Origin: Symploca sp. SIO1C2
Lineage (GTDB): Bacteria > Cyanobacteriota > Cyanobacteriia > Cyanobacteriales > Coleofasciculaceae
Direction: 5' to 3'
Assembly (NCBI GenBank): GCA_010672925.1
Contig: JAAHFP010000001.1
Location: 308,604 to 372,603, forward strand
DNA: 64,000 bases
Made by a program: the position numbers and the translations under genes. Below are positions 17,203 to 27,800 of this stretch, one piece after another (position 1 is the first letter of the stretch; the number at the start of each line of letters is the position of its first letter). The notes below the pieces were generated by a model, which searched no databases, had not been told where the DNA came from, and was given only the letters and a program-made list of their open reading frames with translations.

Positions 17203-20200
17203 TTAAGATCTGCGGATCTTCATGTTAATCTTGATGTCGTCTTTTTCGATTTTAGCTACCCCCCATTTAAACCTGATGTAAAAGTCATCGATTAGATTTA
17301 GAGCTGAATAGGATGGAATATCTATATATTCCTTCTCACCATTAACGGTAATTTCTATAGGCTTGTTTAAGGAAGATGCTGCATCCTCAAAGGGTATCTC
17401 CATTTTTTCCCAAACTGCTCCAGTAATCTTACCGTCGTTGCCATTACCGGTCTTGTCTGTGATGGTAGTGCCTTTCCCTTCATCTAAAGGCCAATAGGCC
17501 AGCAATCCTGACTCATTTCCAGTCAGGCGGGAGTTCATGGCATCTTGAATTTCTTGGGGAGTGCGAACCCCTTGCCAAATTCTTAAATCGGCTAATTGTC
17601 CTTCAAAAAAGGCGCTGGTTCCTTTGAGAGCACCGATATAAAGATTCCCGGTTCCTTGATAATTTGCTGGCTGACGGCAGGCTTCTAATTCTCCATCACA
17701 GTAAATGATTTGCTGTTGGCGCTCATGATTGTAAACACAACTCCAGTGATGCCAATCACTATCGGTATACTGACCTGTATTGAGGTCATCACCATAGAAA
17801 GCTAGGGTAAAGACATCACTGTTACGAAATCCAATATGTAAGCCTTGATGTTTTTGCTGCTCACCTTGGAATACAATCATATGCCATTTACCGACGGTTT
17901 GACGTTTTGCCCAAAACTCGATAGTAAAGCTGGTGTTGGTGAGATTGATGCCACTACCGCAGTCAATAAAATCATCTTTGCCGTCAAAGGTAAGGACGGA
18001 AGGAAGTTTTTCTTGTTCAGCAGTAGTTGGTTCTTCTTTGTCGGTAGTAGTTTGCTCTTGTTCAGCAGTAGTTGATTCTTCTTTGTCGGTAGTAGTTTGC
18101 TCTTGTTCAGCAGTAGTTGGTTCTTCTTTGTCGGTAGTAGTTTGCTCTTGTTCAGCAGTAGTTGGTTCTTCTTTGTCGGTAGTAGTTTGCTCTTGTTCAG
18201 CAGTAGTTGGTTCTTCTTTGTTGGTAGTAGTTTGCTCTTGTTCAGCAGTAGTTGATTCTTCTTTGTCGGTAGTAGTTTGCTCTTGTTCAGCAGTAGTTGG
18301 TTCTTCTTTGTTGGTAGTAGTTTGCTCTTGTTCAGCAGTAGTTGGTTCTTCTTTGTCGGTAGTAGTTGGTTCTTCTTCCGTAGCAGTTTCTTCTTTGGGG
18401 GGAGCTGGTTGAATAAAGTCCAATGCATCCTGTTTCCAAGTTCCTCCATGAAGGGTTCCTGGATTTTCGTTGCTGGTTTTGTCAGCAATTGTTGTACCAC
18501 TACCTTCATTGAGAGGCCAATAACCAACTAATCCTTCTTCATCTCCCCTGAGTCGATGATTCATGGATTGTTTGATTTCGTCTTGGGAACGGACTCGGTT
18601 CCACATCCGCACTTCTGCTATGTCACCTTTGAATAAGTTTCCAAGAGCATCAGCTTGGGACGCTATACGCACGGGTAATTTGGTTATTGAACCCACCTGA
18701 TTGGGGGTAGCGGTATTTTCTTCTTCTCCATTGATATAGAGTTTGGCTCCATCGGCTTCATGTTTGAAGGTTGCGGCTACATGTTGCCAAGTCTTGGTTT
18801 TTAACTGATTGCGACTGGTTAGGTATACTCCTTTGTTGATAAAACGCAGGTTTTTGGGGTGGGTATCGAAGGTAAAGCCTTCACTTTTACCCCCTATACC
18901 CTTATCAACTATTCGCTTTCCTAATACTTCTGGTTTAATCCAGGCTTCGATGGTAAAGTCGTTGGTCAGATCTAGGACTGAATCCGGTGGAATGTCTACA
19001 TAATCTTTCTTACCATCAAAGGTAAGGGCGGTGGACAAGTTTGAGGAAGATTCTGTTGGTTCTTCTGGAACTGGTACAGGTTCTTCAACCGGTTTGAGGT
19101 AAATTCCTATGGAAGTTAAGAGATTTTGGCGACCCCCATGATGACCGAAGATGCCAACAATTTCCTGACCCTCAGGTGCTTCCAAGGAAAAGGGTTCGAC
19201 TTCTTGCTTGCCACTTCCTCCTCCAAAAACCTTAGAGGTGACTCCTTTGTGAGTATGGAACTGAAGCGTGATAATTTCTTCTTTGGGATAATCAGGAGCT
19301 TGCCTTCCCCAAGTTCCTGAAATTTTAGTCAAATAATCTCCTGCCTCTAGACTAAATTTATCCCCAGATTGGTTAGGAAGTTGTTTACATCGTAAAACTG
19401 AACCGACATTACCTGATTGAATCTTGACTTCAATATTATCGATTGCCCAAGCGTGCCAGACACTGATATGGGTAATCCTTGCTTGGGGCACCCGTTCTTT
19501 CGGTCTGGGTTTAATATCAAAAGATGTTCCCATTGAACTACCTGTTGGTCCTTGTTTGAGTAGTTCTCCTGCCTCTTCGGGTTTCTCCGGCTGCTCACTT
19601 TCACCTTCGGAAGTTGTTTCTGGGGGTTGTTCTTTGGAGGGAGCTGGTGAAATAAAATCGAGTTTTTCCTGCTCCCATGTACCTCCTCCCTCTTTCTTCC
19701 ATGTACCTGCTCCGTAAATGGTACCTTGGTTGCCATTACTAGTCTGATCTGTCGCTGTTGAACCACTACCTTCATTGAGAGGCCAATAACCTAGTAATCC
19801 TTCCTCATCTCCCCTGAGTCGATGGTTCATTGATTGCTTAATTTCTTCTGGAGAGCGAGCAATTTGCCAAATACGGACTTCAGTAATTTGACCTTTACAA
19901 TACTTCTTCCGAGCATCAACGGAGTAGCCGATCCAGATTGTGTCTTGCTTGTTAGCGTCAGATGTGTGTTTCGAGCCACTAGCAACTAATTCACCATCAA
20001 TGTAAATTTTTTGACCACCGACAGATGCACCAAAAACGTGGGCTAAGTGATGCCATTGATTATCAGCTAGGTTCAGATTGGAGCTAGAGATAACTTCGTT
20101 GCTCCAAATGCGAGTTTTGATATTACCACTATTCAAATAGAGATGGCGATCGTTATATCCCCCATTGTTACCAATTACCACAGAAAAGAAACCACAATTG

Positions 20201-22095
20201 GGAGCATCTGTTTTAAACCAAAATTCGTGAGTTACTTCAGTTTCTGGTTCGTTCAGAGGAATGACGATATAGTCATCTTTGCCGTCAAAGGTAAAGACAG
20301 ACTGAAGTTCTTGTGGCTCTTTCTCTGTCTCCTCTTTAATAACTGCTGCTGGTTCTATAATATCTAGCTCTTCCTGTTTCCACGTTGCTCCATGAAGGGT
20401 TCCTGAATTCTCATTACTAGTTTTGTCCCCTGCGGTGTTACCACTACCTTCATTAAGAGGCCAGTAACCGACTAATCCTGCTTCATCTCCCTTGAGTCGT
20501 TGGTTCATCAATTGCTTGATTTCTTCTGGGGAACGGGCTTGATCCCACAAACGTACTTCAGTGATGTCACCATTAAATAAATAGTCTGGATTTCCTTCAG
20601 TTCTTCCTGCTCCAATACGTAAAGGATGGCTGGTATTGAGCTTAATCTTTGATGGTAATGGAGCACCTACTAGTTCGCCATTGATATAGAGCTTCATGGT
20701 GCTGCCATCATAGGTAGCTGCGACATGAGTCCAACTATTGAGCACTACATCTGGGCCAGTGAGGTCTACCCAAGTCTGGCCATTTCCTGTCCAAAACTGC
20801 CACTTATTGTTGGATCCGGCATATATTATGTATCCTCCTTGAGGTCCATCGGTGCGGCAGGTGACCGGCGAGCGCCATTGTCCCTGTCCTCCTTCTACTT
20901 TTGCCCAGCAGGATAGGGTAAACTGGGTTGGATTAAGTTCTGGTTTGTAAGGAACTTCAATATAATCATCTTTACCATCAAAGGTAGCTACCGATTGGGG
21001 AGATTGGGGAGTAGTTGCTGCTATTGTATGGTAGACAAAAGTTTCCCAAGGGCCAATTTTATCTCGATTGGCCACAACAGAGCTGCCTCCCCCTCCTTCA
21101 GCACAGAGATACTTACCATTCTCAGCTTGGATGGCTACTTTACTATCTCCTAATTGGTGCAAAGTAAAAGTTTCCCAAGGGCCAATTTTATCTCGATTGG
21201 CCACAACAGAGCTGCCTCCCCCTCCTTCAGCACAAATATACTGACCATTCTCGGCTTGGATGGCTACCTTACCATCTCCTAATTGGTGCAAAGTAAGGGT
21301 CTCCCAAGGGCCAATCTTATCTCGATTGGCAACAACAGAGCCGCCGCCTCCTTTTTCCGTACATACGTACTGACCATTATCAGCTTGGAGCGCTATCACC
21401 TCAGTCTCTGGAAGGGTTTCTGTAGGAAGGGCTGGGGTAATAAAGTTGAGTTCCTCTTCTTCCCAAGTTCCTCCGTGAATAGTTCCTTGGTTGCCATTGC
21501 TAGTCTGATCCTTGGCAATCGCACCACTTCCTTCATTTAAAGGCCAATAAGCAACCAGTCCTGCTTCATCTCCCTTAAGCCGTTGCCCCATCAAATTTTT
21601 AATTTCATCTGGGGAGTGAACTTGATTCCAAATCCGAATATCTGCTAGCTGACCTTTAAAATAATTATCGCTTTTGTCATCTAGGTTACGAGCTAATAAG
21701 AAGGGAGTTTTATCAGCAATTAAAGCTCCTCCTGTTGGTCCTTCTTTCTTCAGCTGACCATTGATGTAAGTTTTAGCAGTACTGCCATCGTTGGTAATCG
21801 CTATATGACTCCATTGATTCCATTTTAGCGACCTCTTAGCTGTATTAGGCGCTCCTGAATTAGTGCTTCCCTTGGTATGGAAACGGTGGTGTACATATCC
21901 AGTGTTATGTATCCAGATATTGTAATTCCGACCTGGTTTGCCTACAATGCCTTTCCAAACTTGGTTCGGTTTACCGCTGGGCTTGAGCCAAACTTCTACG
22001 GTATAAGCGGAAAGTTGTAAACTCTCGCTATCAGGAACAGAAATATAATCGCTGGTTCCATTGAATCTAAGTACTGATTGAGGAGAAGCAGTCAT
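17203..22095 (-). CDS. giant LamG / fascin-like / jacalin-like lectin protein
   Basis: A 1630-residue mosaic. LamG/concanavalin A-like domains, each beginning F(D/N)Gxx(D/S)YIxVP and ending near GLxxYWPLNEGSG, sit at about 1-210, 370-560, 600-790, 1020-1215 and 1365-1560. Three fascin-like (beta-trefoil) repeats with ENGQYICAEGGGGSSVVANR lie at about 230-360. A jacalin-like lectin domain lies at about 850-996 (SMGTSFDI, EIITLQFHTHKG, EGQEIVGIFGHHGG). A linker of eight 15-residue repeats (TTTDKEEPTTAEQEQ) lies at about 1243-1363. There is no signal peptide or sorting signal that I can see. The content suggests carbohydrate binding or adhesion, perhaps in the sheath. It is monocistronic. A 65-residue C-terminal tail, basic at its end, has no recognised family. 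Confidence 0.88.
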   Translation of the reverse strand: MTASPQSVLRFNGTSDYISVPDSESLQLSAYTVEVWLKPSGKPNQVWKGIVGKPGRNYNIWIHNTGYVHHRFHTKGSTNSGAPNTAKRSLKWNQWSHIAITNDGSTAKTYINGQLKKEGPTGGALIADKTPFLLARNLDDKSDNYFKGQLADIRIWNQVHSPDEIKNLMGQRLKGDEAGLVAYWPLNEGSGAIAKDQTSNGNQGTIHGGTWEEEELNFITPALPTETLPETEVIALQADNGQYVCTEKGGGGSVVANRDKIGPWETLTLHQLGDGKVAIQAENGQYICAEGGGGSSVVANRDKIGPWETFTLHQLGDSKVAIQAENGKYLCAEGGGGSSVVANRDKIGPWETFVYHTIAATTPQSPQSVATFDGKDDYIEVPYKPELNPTQFTLSCWAKVEGGQGQWRSPVTCRTDGPQGGYIIYAGSNNKWQFWTGNGQTWVDLTGPDVVLNSWTHVAATYDGSTMKLYINGELVGAPLPSKIKLNTSHPLRIGAGRTEGNPDYLFNGDITEVRLWDQARSPEEIKQLMNQRLKGDEAGLVGYWPLNEGSGNTAGDKTSNENSGTLHGATWKQEELDIIEPAAVIKEETEKEPQELQSVFTFDGKDDYIVIPLNEPETEVTHEFWFKTDAPNCGFFSVVIGNNGGYNDRHLYLNSGNIKTRIWSNEVISSSNLNLADNQWHHLAHVFGASVGGQKIYIDGELVASGSKHTSDANKQDTIWIGYSVDARKKYCKGQITEVRIWQIARSPEEIKQSMNHRLRGDEEGLLGYWPLNEGSGSTATDQTSNGNQGTIYGAGTWKKEGGGTWEQEKLDFISPAPSKEQPPETTSEGESEQPEKPEEAGELLKQGPTGSSMGTSFDIKPRPKERVPQARITHISVWHAWAIDNIEVKIQSGNVGSVLRCKQLPNQSGDKFSLEAGDYLTKISGTWGRQAPDYPKEEIITLQFHTHKGVTSKVFGGGSGKQEVEPFSLEAPEGQEIVGIFGHHGGRQNLLTSIGIYLKPVEEPVPVPEEPTESSSNLSTALTFDGKKDYVDIPPDSVLDLTNDFTIEAWIKPEVLGKRIVDKGIGGKSEGFTFDTHPKNLRFINKGVYLTSRNQLKTKTWQHVAATFKHEADGAKLYINGEEENTATPNQVGSITKLPVRIASQADALGNLFKGDIAEVRMWNRVRSQDEIKQSMNHRLRGDEEGLVGYWPLNEGSGTTIADKTSNENPGTLHGGTWKQDALDFIQPAPPKEETATEEEPTTTDKEEPTTAEQEQTTTNKEEPTTAEQEQTTTDKEESTTAEQEQTTTNKEEPTTAEQEQTTTDKEEPTTAEQEQTTTDKEEPTTAEQEQTTTDKEESTTAEQEQTTTDKEEPTTAEQEKLPSVLTFDGKDDFIDCGSGINLTNTSFTIEFWAKRQTVGKWHMIVFQGEQQKHQGLHIGFRNSDVFTLAFYGDDLNTGQYTDSDWHHWSCVYNHERQQQIIYCDGELEACRQPANYQGTGNLYIGALKGTSAFFEGQLADLRIWQGVRTPQEIQDAMNSRLTGNESGLLAYWPLDEGKGTTITDKTGNGNDGKITGAVWEKMEIPFEDAASSLNKPIEITVNGEKEYIDIPSYSALNLIDDFYIRFKWGVAKIEKDDIKINMKIRRS
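18007..18369 (-). repeat. eight 45-bp tandem repeats inside the LamG gene
   Basis: Units encode TTTDKEEPTTAEQEQ with only D/N and P/S changes between copies. The array is in frame and acidic, and forms a flexible linker before the last LamG domain. Copy number is likely to vary between strains. Confidence 0.9.
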
Positions 22096-22524
22096 AGTTA
22101 ATGTTCTAAGTGCTAAGAAGTTGCTTTTACTTACTGTCGGAATAAATCCTGTTCTTGCTCCACTGCCAGTCTTTAAAATGACTGGTAAACTCTAGCTTGA
22201 TATTTTACCAGTTTTTTGGTAAAATATTGCAACAAAAGAAGTAAACATTGCCGAGCTTAAAAGCGTCAATGCTTAGACTGCTTCCGCTGCAATCAAGAAA
22301 GGCTTTGGGTATTGTATAATTCTATCCTCCCAGTAGTGAAATTCCCCTAGAAAGTATCGATTAATTTAATCTGGATAAGGAAGACCACTGAGTTCCTCAG
22401 GTATCCAACACATATTGTAGAACTGGCATCTTGCTAGTCATATCTGTGCTACTATCATTTTATGGTAGGAAAATTCTATTCTCAAATTAGCTAAAATATC
22501 AGTAGTAAAACCAGTACACTGACC
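22096..22524. other. 429-bp intergenic region between divergent genes
   Basis: It separates the minus-strand LamG gene from the plus-strand Rpn gene. It holds a hairpin repeat related to ACTGGCATCTTGCCAGT (22422-22438, one mismatch) and a related inverted CCAGT/ACTGG segment near 22166-22187. No gene is seen. Confidence 0.6.
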
Positions 22525-23469
22525 ATGCCTTCGAGACATATTCGCTTTGATTGGGCAATGAAAAGATTACTGCGGAATAAGGCTAACTATGTAATCTTGG
22601 AAGGTTTTTTAAGCGAGTTATTAAATACTGATATCACCATCAAGACCCTTCTCGAAAGTGAAAGCAATCAACAAACTCAAGATGATAAAAACAACCAAGT
22701 TGATATTCTTGCTGAAACCGCCGATTCGGAGTTGGTCCTCATCGAAGTACAAAACAACTCTCAACTAGATTATTTTCATCGTATGCTCTACGGTGTGTCC
22801 AAATTAGTCACCGAATATCTCGAAAAAGGACAAGAGTACGGCGAAATTAGGAAAATCTACTCGGTGAATATCGTCTACTTTAACCTGGGCAAGGGAGATG
22901 ACTATATTTATCGTCTGAAATCAGAGTTTATTGGGGTAAATACGAAAAATACCCTAGAACTGTCCCCAGCTCAAGAAAGAAAGTTTAGTGTAAAAAAAGT
23001 AGCAGATATCTTCCCAGAATACTACCTACTGAAAGTAAGGAATTTTAAAGGAGCAGCAGAGACTACCTTACAGGAATGGATCTATTTTCTGAGAAACAGC
23101 GAGATCAAAGATGAATTTGCTGCCAAGGGAATGGTAGAAGCGAAGGAAACCCTAAGAGTCAATAATCTATCAGACTCTGAAAGAGCGGCATATAACCGTT
23201 ATATGGATAACAAGAGTTACGAAGCAAGTATCAGGAGTACCCAAGAGTTTGAGGCACAATGGCAAATCGAACAGATTGAGGAGACTAAAACGAGAGCTAG
23301 GGAAGAAGGTCTTCAAAAAGGTCGGGAAGAAGGTCGAGAAGAAGGTCGAGAAGAAGGTCTTCAACAAAAAACAATAGAGATTGCACGCTCGTGTAAAGAA
23401 CAAGGTTTAGATACAGAGACGATTATGGCCATCACTAAACTGTCTAGGGAAGATATCGAAGCTTTGTAA
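22525..23469 (+). CDS. Rpn family PD-(D/E)XK nuclease/transposase-like protein
   Basis: This 314-residue protein belongs to the PD-(D/E)XK transposase-like (Rpn) family. RHIRFDWAMKRLLRNKANYVILEGFLSELL begins the protein, and VDILAETADSELVLIEVQ (about 69-86) supplies the D...ExQ core. A region rich in E, G, R and K with REEG/KGREEG repeats leads into a C-terminal helix-turn motif, QGLDTETIMAITKLSREDIEAL. The last 31 residues are nearly the same as those of the next gene (23788-24690), although the bodies are different families. Related proteins promote RecA-independent recombination in E. coli; whether this one does so is unknown. Hairpin repeats follow its stop. Confidence 0.88.
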   Translation: MPSRHIRFDWAMKRLLRNKANYVILEGFLSELLNTDITIKTLLESESNQQTQDDKNNQVDILAETADSELVLIEVQNNSQLDYFHRMLYGVSKLVTEYLEKGQEYGEIRKIYSVNIVYFNLGKGDDYIYRLKSEFIGVNTKNTLELSPAQERKFSVKKVADIFPEYYLLKVRNFKGAAETTLQEWIYFLRNSEIKDEFAAKGMVEAKETLRVNNLSDSERAAYNRYMDNKSYEASIRSTQEFEAQWQIEQIEETKTRAREEGLQKGREEGREEGREEGLQQKTIEIARSCKEQGLDTETIMAITKLSREDIEAL

Positions 23470-23499
23470 GTTTCTTACCAGGGAGCAGGCAATAGTGAA

Positions 23500-23690
23500 G
23501 ATATCTCCGTGGAACTGGCATCCTGCCAGTCTATCTTTAAAGCATCAATTGTGGAACTAGCATCCTGCCAGTCTTATTTGTGCTATTATTATTTCATAAT
23601 GGAAAAAGTGTGCGCTTATATATAAAGTCTCCTCAAGTTAAGCTATTAGCGATTGCTTACAGCACCAGCCAAACTGATAGCACAATTTAA
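23500..23690. repeat. tandem ACTGGCATCCTGCCAGT hairpin repeats and conserved 3' block
   Basis: Two hairpins at 23514-23530 and 23556-23572 (second with ACTAG) precede a block, GTGTGCGCTTATATATAAAG (about 23608-23627), that is repeated after the next gene at about 24752-24771. A single inverted copy of the hairpin is at 45814-45830. Confidence 0.8.
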
Positions 23691-23787
23691 CCTCACCTCA
23701 TATGGATTAAACCCTTGTCCCATGATACTATTGGCCAAATCTTCCCAATGAGAAGTTAACCAACTCAGTTTCTGGCCATGCAATTGA

Positions 23788-24690
23788 ATGCGCACTGACA
23801 CCCTCTTTTACAAAGTTTTCCAAACCTTTCCTGGTGCTATGTTTGAACTCCTCGGAGAAGACATTACCCTAGCACAAAACTATACTTTCAAATCTATCGA
23901 ACTCAAAGAAGTTGCCAAACGTACTCATACTGACAGCCTCTTTTACAATGTCTTCCAAACCTTCCCTGGTACTCTGTTTGAACTCCTCGGAGAAGACACA
24001 ACACCAGCACAAAATTATACGTTCCAATCCATAGAACTCAAAGAAGTTGCCAAACGTACTGATGGGGTATTCTTTCCCAAGAGAGACGGTGACCCCATTT
24101 ATTTTGTGGAAGTCCAGTTTCAACCCGATGAACACTTGTACTACCGTCTAATGCAAGATGTATTTGTCTTTTTGGGACAAAATCGTTGGAAATATGGTTG
24201 GCAAGCGGTGGTATTTTGGGCTAAGCGCAGTTTAGATCCGGGGATTCCTCAGTGTTACGATGCGCAAGTGAAAGCAGGAAATTTAAAAGTATTTTACCTT
24301 GAAGATACTCCAAACACTGCAAACTCCATTGCCTTGGGATTGGTACGATTAGTAATAGAACCAACAAGCAATATTGAAAACCGAGTCAGACAACTCGAAA
24401 CATCTGTGCGAGCTCTGCCAGTGCAGCAGCAAAGAAATGCGATAGAATTAGTAGAGCAAGCTTTGGTGTATAAATTTCCTGATCGTCCTTGGAGGGAACT
24501 AGAAGCGATGTTTGGACTTACAGAATGGAAACAAACTAGGTTTTATCAGGAAGTCGAGGCTGAAGGTATCCAAAAAGGTATCCAGCAAAATACAATAGTG
24601 ATCGCACGCTCATGTAAGCAACAAGGTTTAGATATCGAGACGATTATGGCCATAACCAAACTGTCTAGGGAAGAGATCGAAGCTTTGTAA
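23788..24690 (+). CDS. DUF2887 (Rpn-like) protein with duplicated N-terminus
   Basis: This 300-residue protein resembles DUF2887/Rpn-type proteins. DGVFFPKRDGDPIYFVEVQFQPDEHLYYRL (about 92-120) holds the D...EVQ nuclease core and WQAVVFWAKRSLDPG follows. The first 45 residues occur twice in tandem (TDTLFYKVFQTFPGAMFELL and TDSLFYNVFQTFPGTLFELL), an in-frame 135-bp duplication; relatives have one copy. The C-terminal QGLDIETIMAITKLSREEIEAL is shared with the previous gene. The start ATG at 23788 lies inside the first repeat unit. The reading frame is otherwise intact. Confidence 0.85.
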   Translation: MRTDTLFYKVFQTFPGAMFELLGEDITLAQNYTFKSIELKEVAKRTHTDSLFYNVFQTFPGTLFELLGEDTTPAQNYTFQSIELKEVAKRTDGVFFPKRDGDPIYFVEVQFQPDEHLYYRLMQDVFVFLGQNRWKYGWQAVVFWAKRSLDPGIPQCYDAQVKAGNLKVFYLEDTPNTANSIALGLVRLVIEPTSNIENRVRQLETSVRALPVQQQRNAIELVEQALVYKFPDRPWRELEAMFGLTEWKQTRFYQEVEAEGIQKGIQQNTIVIARSCKQQGLDIETIMAITKLSREEIEAL

Positions 24691-24886
24691 AAATTGTGGA
24701 ACTGGCATCTTGCCAGTCCTATTTGTGCTATTATTATTTCATAATAGGAAATGTGTGCGCTTATATATAAAGTATCTTCAACCTAACCTGTTGCTGTAAG
24801 CGATTCGCACAATTTAACCTCATCCCAAGTAATTCCAACACCCCTATAGATCGTTGATCTAGGCAATTCACCATTTCAACAACACC
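24691..24886. repeat. hairpin repeat and conserved 3' block after DUF2887 gene
   Basis: ACTGGCATCTTGCCAGT at 24701-24717 is followed by the same TTTGTGCTATTATTATTTCATAAT and GTGTGCGCTTATATATAAAG blocks that stand after the gene ending at 23469. The similarity runs on to CACAATTTAACCTCA (near 24810). Confidence 0.8.
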
Positions 24887-27800
24887 TCATTCTTGAGTAA
24901 CGATATCATCACAAAGCTTTCTATCCTTCTTTTCTACCGAGGGATTATTCTTCAGATAATCCCGCGCCCAATTGCAACCGCGCTCTAGTAACTCATCTAA
25001 ATCCAAACTCAAGACTGCCACTCCTTCATCAGTAGCAACGGCTATTGCTTTACCGTCGGGGCTGAAACTAAAATCCCACACACGCTCAATACTGTCAAGC
25101 CTAGTTTCTTTGAACCAAGTACCGTTAAGTATATAGAGGGTAATACCTTTCCAAGTAGCCCCGGCGAGTATTTTGGAATCAGGACTGAAGTTCATACTGC
25201 CATTAAAACTCTCTAATTTGAGGTTTTGAAGCAGAGTACCATCCCCACTCCAGAGTTTAAGAATGTCGTCATCACTAGCAGAGGCAATGGTTTGACCATC
25301 TGGGCTGAAACTGACGCTATTAACCTCATCACTATGTCCCTCAAGAGTTTGGAGTAGAGTACCGTCTCGGTTCCAGAGCTTCACGGTTTTGTCGTCACTA
25401 GCAGAGGCAATGGTTTGACCATCCGGACTGAAACTAACGCTATTGACTTCATCACTATGTCCTTCAAGAGTTTGGAGTAGAGTGCCGTCTCGGTTCCAGA
25501 GCTTCACGGTTTTGTCGTCACTAGCAGAGGCAATGGTTTGACCATCCGGACTGAAACTAACGCTATTGACTTCATCACTATGGCCTTTGAAAGTTGCCTG
25601 CAAAGTTCCATCCATACTCCAGAGTTTCAGGGAATTATTGTGATCTCCCACGCTAAAGGCAACTGTTTTACGATCAAGACTGAAACTGACTATACCAAGA
25701 CTTTGCTCTTCGAGTACTTTGAGTTCCTTACCATTACGATTCCAAAGTATTACTTGATCATCACCTACACAGCTAATTATTTTACCATCAGAACTAAAAC
25801 TGAATCTAGGGAATCTACTTTTACTGTTAAGCCCATGAAGGGTTTTGAGCATCTTACCATTTTTACTCCAAATTTTCACGGTTTTATCATAACTAACAGA
25901 AGCAATAGTCTGATTATCATCACTAAAATTAACGCTTGTGACTTTATCGCTATGCTCCCGAAGAGTTTTCCTTAGAGTACCGTCTTTGCTCCATAGTTTC
26001 ACTGTATTGTCATCACTAGCAGTAGCAATGGTTTCGCCATCAGTACTAAAGCTTACGTCATTGACTTGATTATTGTGTCCTTTAAGGGTTGCTAGTAGTT
26101 CCCCCTGAATACTCCAGAGTGTTACAGTATTGGTTGCACTGATAGAAACTACTATCCTACTATCAGGGCTAAAACAAATTTCTTTGATATTGTAGCAATC
26201 TATGGTTTTGATTAGAATGCCATTTTTTCGCCAAAGTTTTATTTCGCTGTTTTTTGCTTCACGAAATTGCTGAGTACTAACAGAAGCAATAATTCTACTA
26301 TCCAAGCTACATATGACACTTTCTACCCTGTCGTTGTGTCCAGTCAGAATTTTGACAAGAGTACCATCACTCTTCCAGAGTTTGACTAAGTTATCATCAC
26401 CAATAGTGGCAATAATTGAGCTGTCAGGACTAAAAGTAAGGGATTGGCAGCTCTCAGTATGCCCAGTCAAGTTTTTAATGATGGTTCCGTCATTCTTCCA
26501 AAGTTTGACTAAGTTATCATTACCAATGGTGGCAATAATTGAGCTATCGGGACTGAAAGTTAGGCTTTTAATCTCGTCAGTATGCCCAACCAAATTTTTG
26601 TTTAAATTACTATCAATGTTCCAGAGTTTTACTTCATTATCATCACTAATAGCAGCAATAATTGAGCTGTCGGGACTGAAAGTGAGGCTTTTGATTTTTT
26701 CAGTATAACCTTCTAAGGTTTTGATTAGAGTGCAGTCAGTTTTCCAGAGTCGTACTATGTTGTCCCTATCAGTAGTAGCAATAGTCTTACCGTCAGGGCT
26801 AACCCTAATCCTGTCAACACTACTGCTAACTTCTGGCAAAGTTTTGACTTCTCCGCTATCAGCATTCCATACCTTTACGATATTATCATTATCAGCACTG
26901 TCAGTGACAACAGTTTTACCGTCAGGACTCCAACTTATAACCGAAACATTTCCCTCAATAGTTCTTAGCAAAGTTCCTTCACGACTCAATAGTTGAACTT
27001 CTTGATAATTGCTAGTTGCAATAGTCTCACCATCAGGACTGAACTTCACTTTTCTGAAAATATTCTCATTATTTACAGCAGACAAAACAAGCCTATTGTA
27101 GATGTTCCAAATTTTTACTGTATTATCCTTGCTCGCTGAAGCTAGCAGCTTACCATCGGGATTAAAACTTAGACAAGTTACACTGTCACTGTGCACATCT
27201 AACTCTTTTGAACTGTAATCATGGGGTTTTAATACTAGTTTTTTAGCTTTATTTATTATTATCGTTTTTTCTATTGCAAGATAAGGTGCAATTTCATTAA
27301 AAGACACTAAATTTGTATCACTAACAAAATCAATATTAGCAATATTTGAACGATAGTATCTTGAAGATAAATACTTATTTTTAATTAAATTACCATTAAT
27401 ATCAAAAAACTTCAGCGATCCATATTTATTGGCGAGAACAATATTCTGATTATCAGCTGCTAACCTTAGACTAATAACACCATATCCATCGATGGCTATG
27501 AGTTTGTCGCCCTTATTATTCCAGAGTATAACTGTGCCATCTTTACCAGCTGAAGCTAGCAGTTGATTGTCTCGACTGAAACTAATGTTTTCTACACTGC
27601 TATTGTGATCTATAAGAGTTTTAATTAAATTGCCATCAATGCTCCAAAGTCTAACTGTTTTGTCTTCACTCGCTGAAGCTATTAGCTTGCTATTGGGGGT
27701 AAAGATAACACTTGTGACACTACCTGTGTGTCTTTCTAGAGTTTTGATTAAACTTCCACCAAGACTCCAAAGTTTAATGGTTTTATCTTTACTCCCTGAA

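Noticed and set aside
17933-18412. Long open frame on the plus strand opposite the LamG gene, with SSLSVVVCSCSAVVG repeats
   Set aside because: It is the antisense of the TTTDKEEPTTAEQEQ repeat region; the repeat keeps all frames open. No start signal or family.
25538-26996. Several plus-strand open frames opposite the WD40 region
   Set aside because: Shadows of the repetitive WD40 coding sequence; no ribosome site or recognisable domain.
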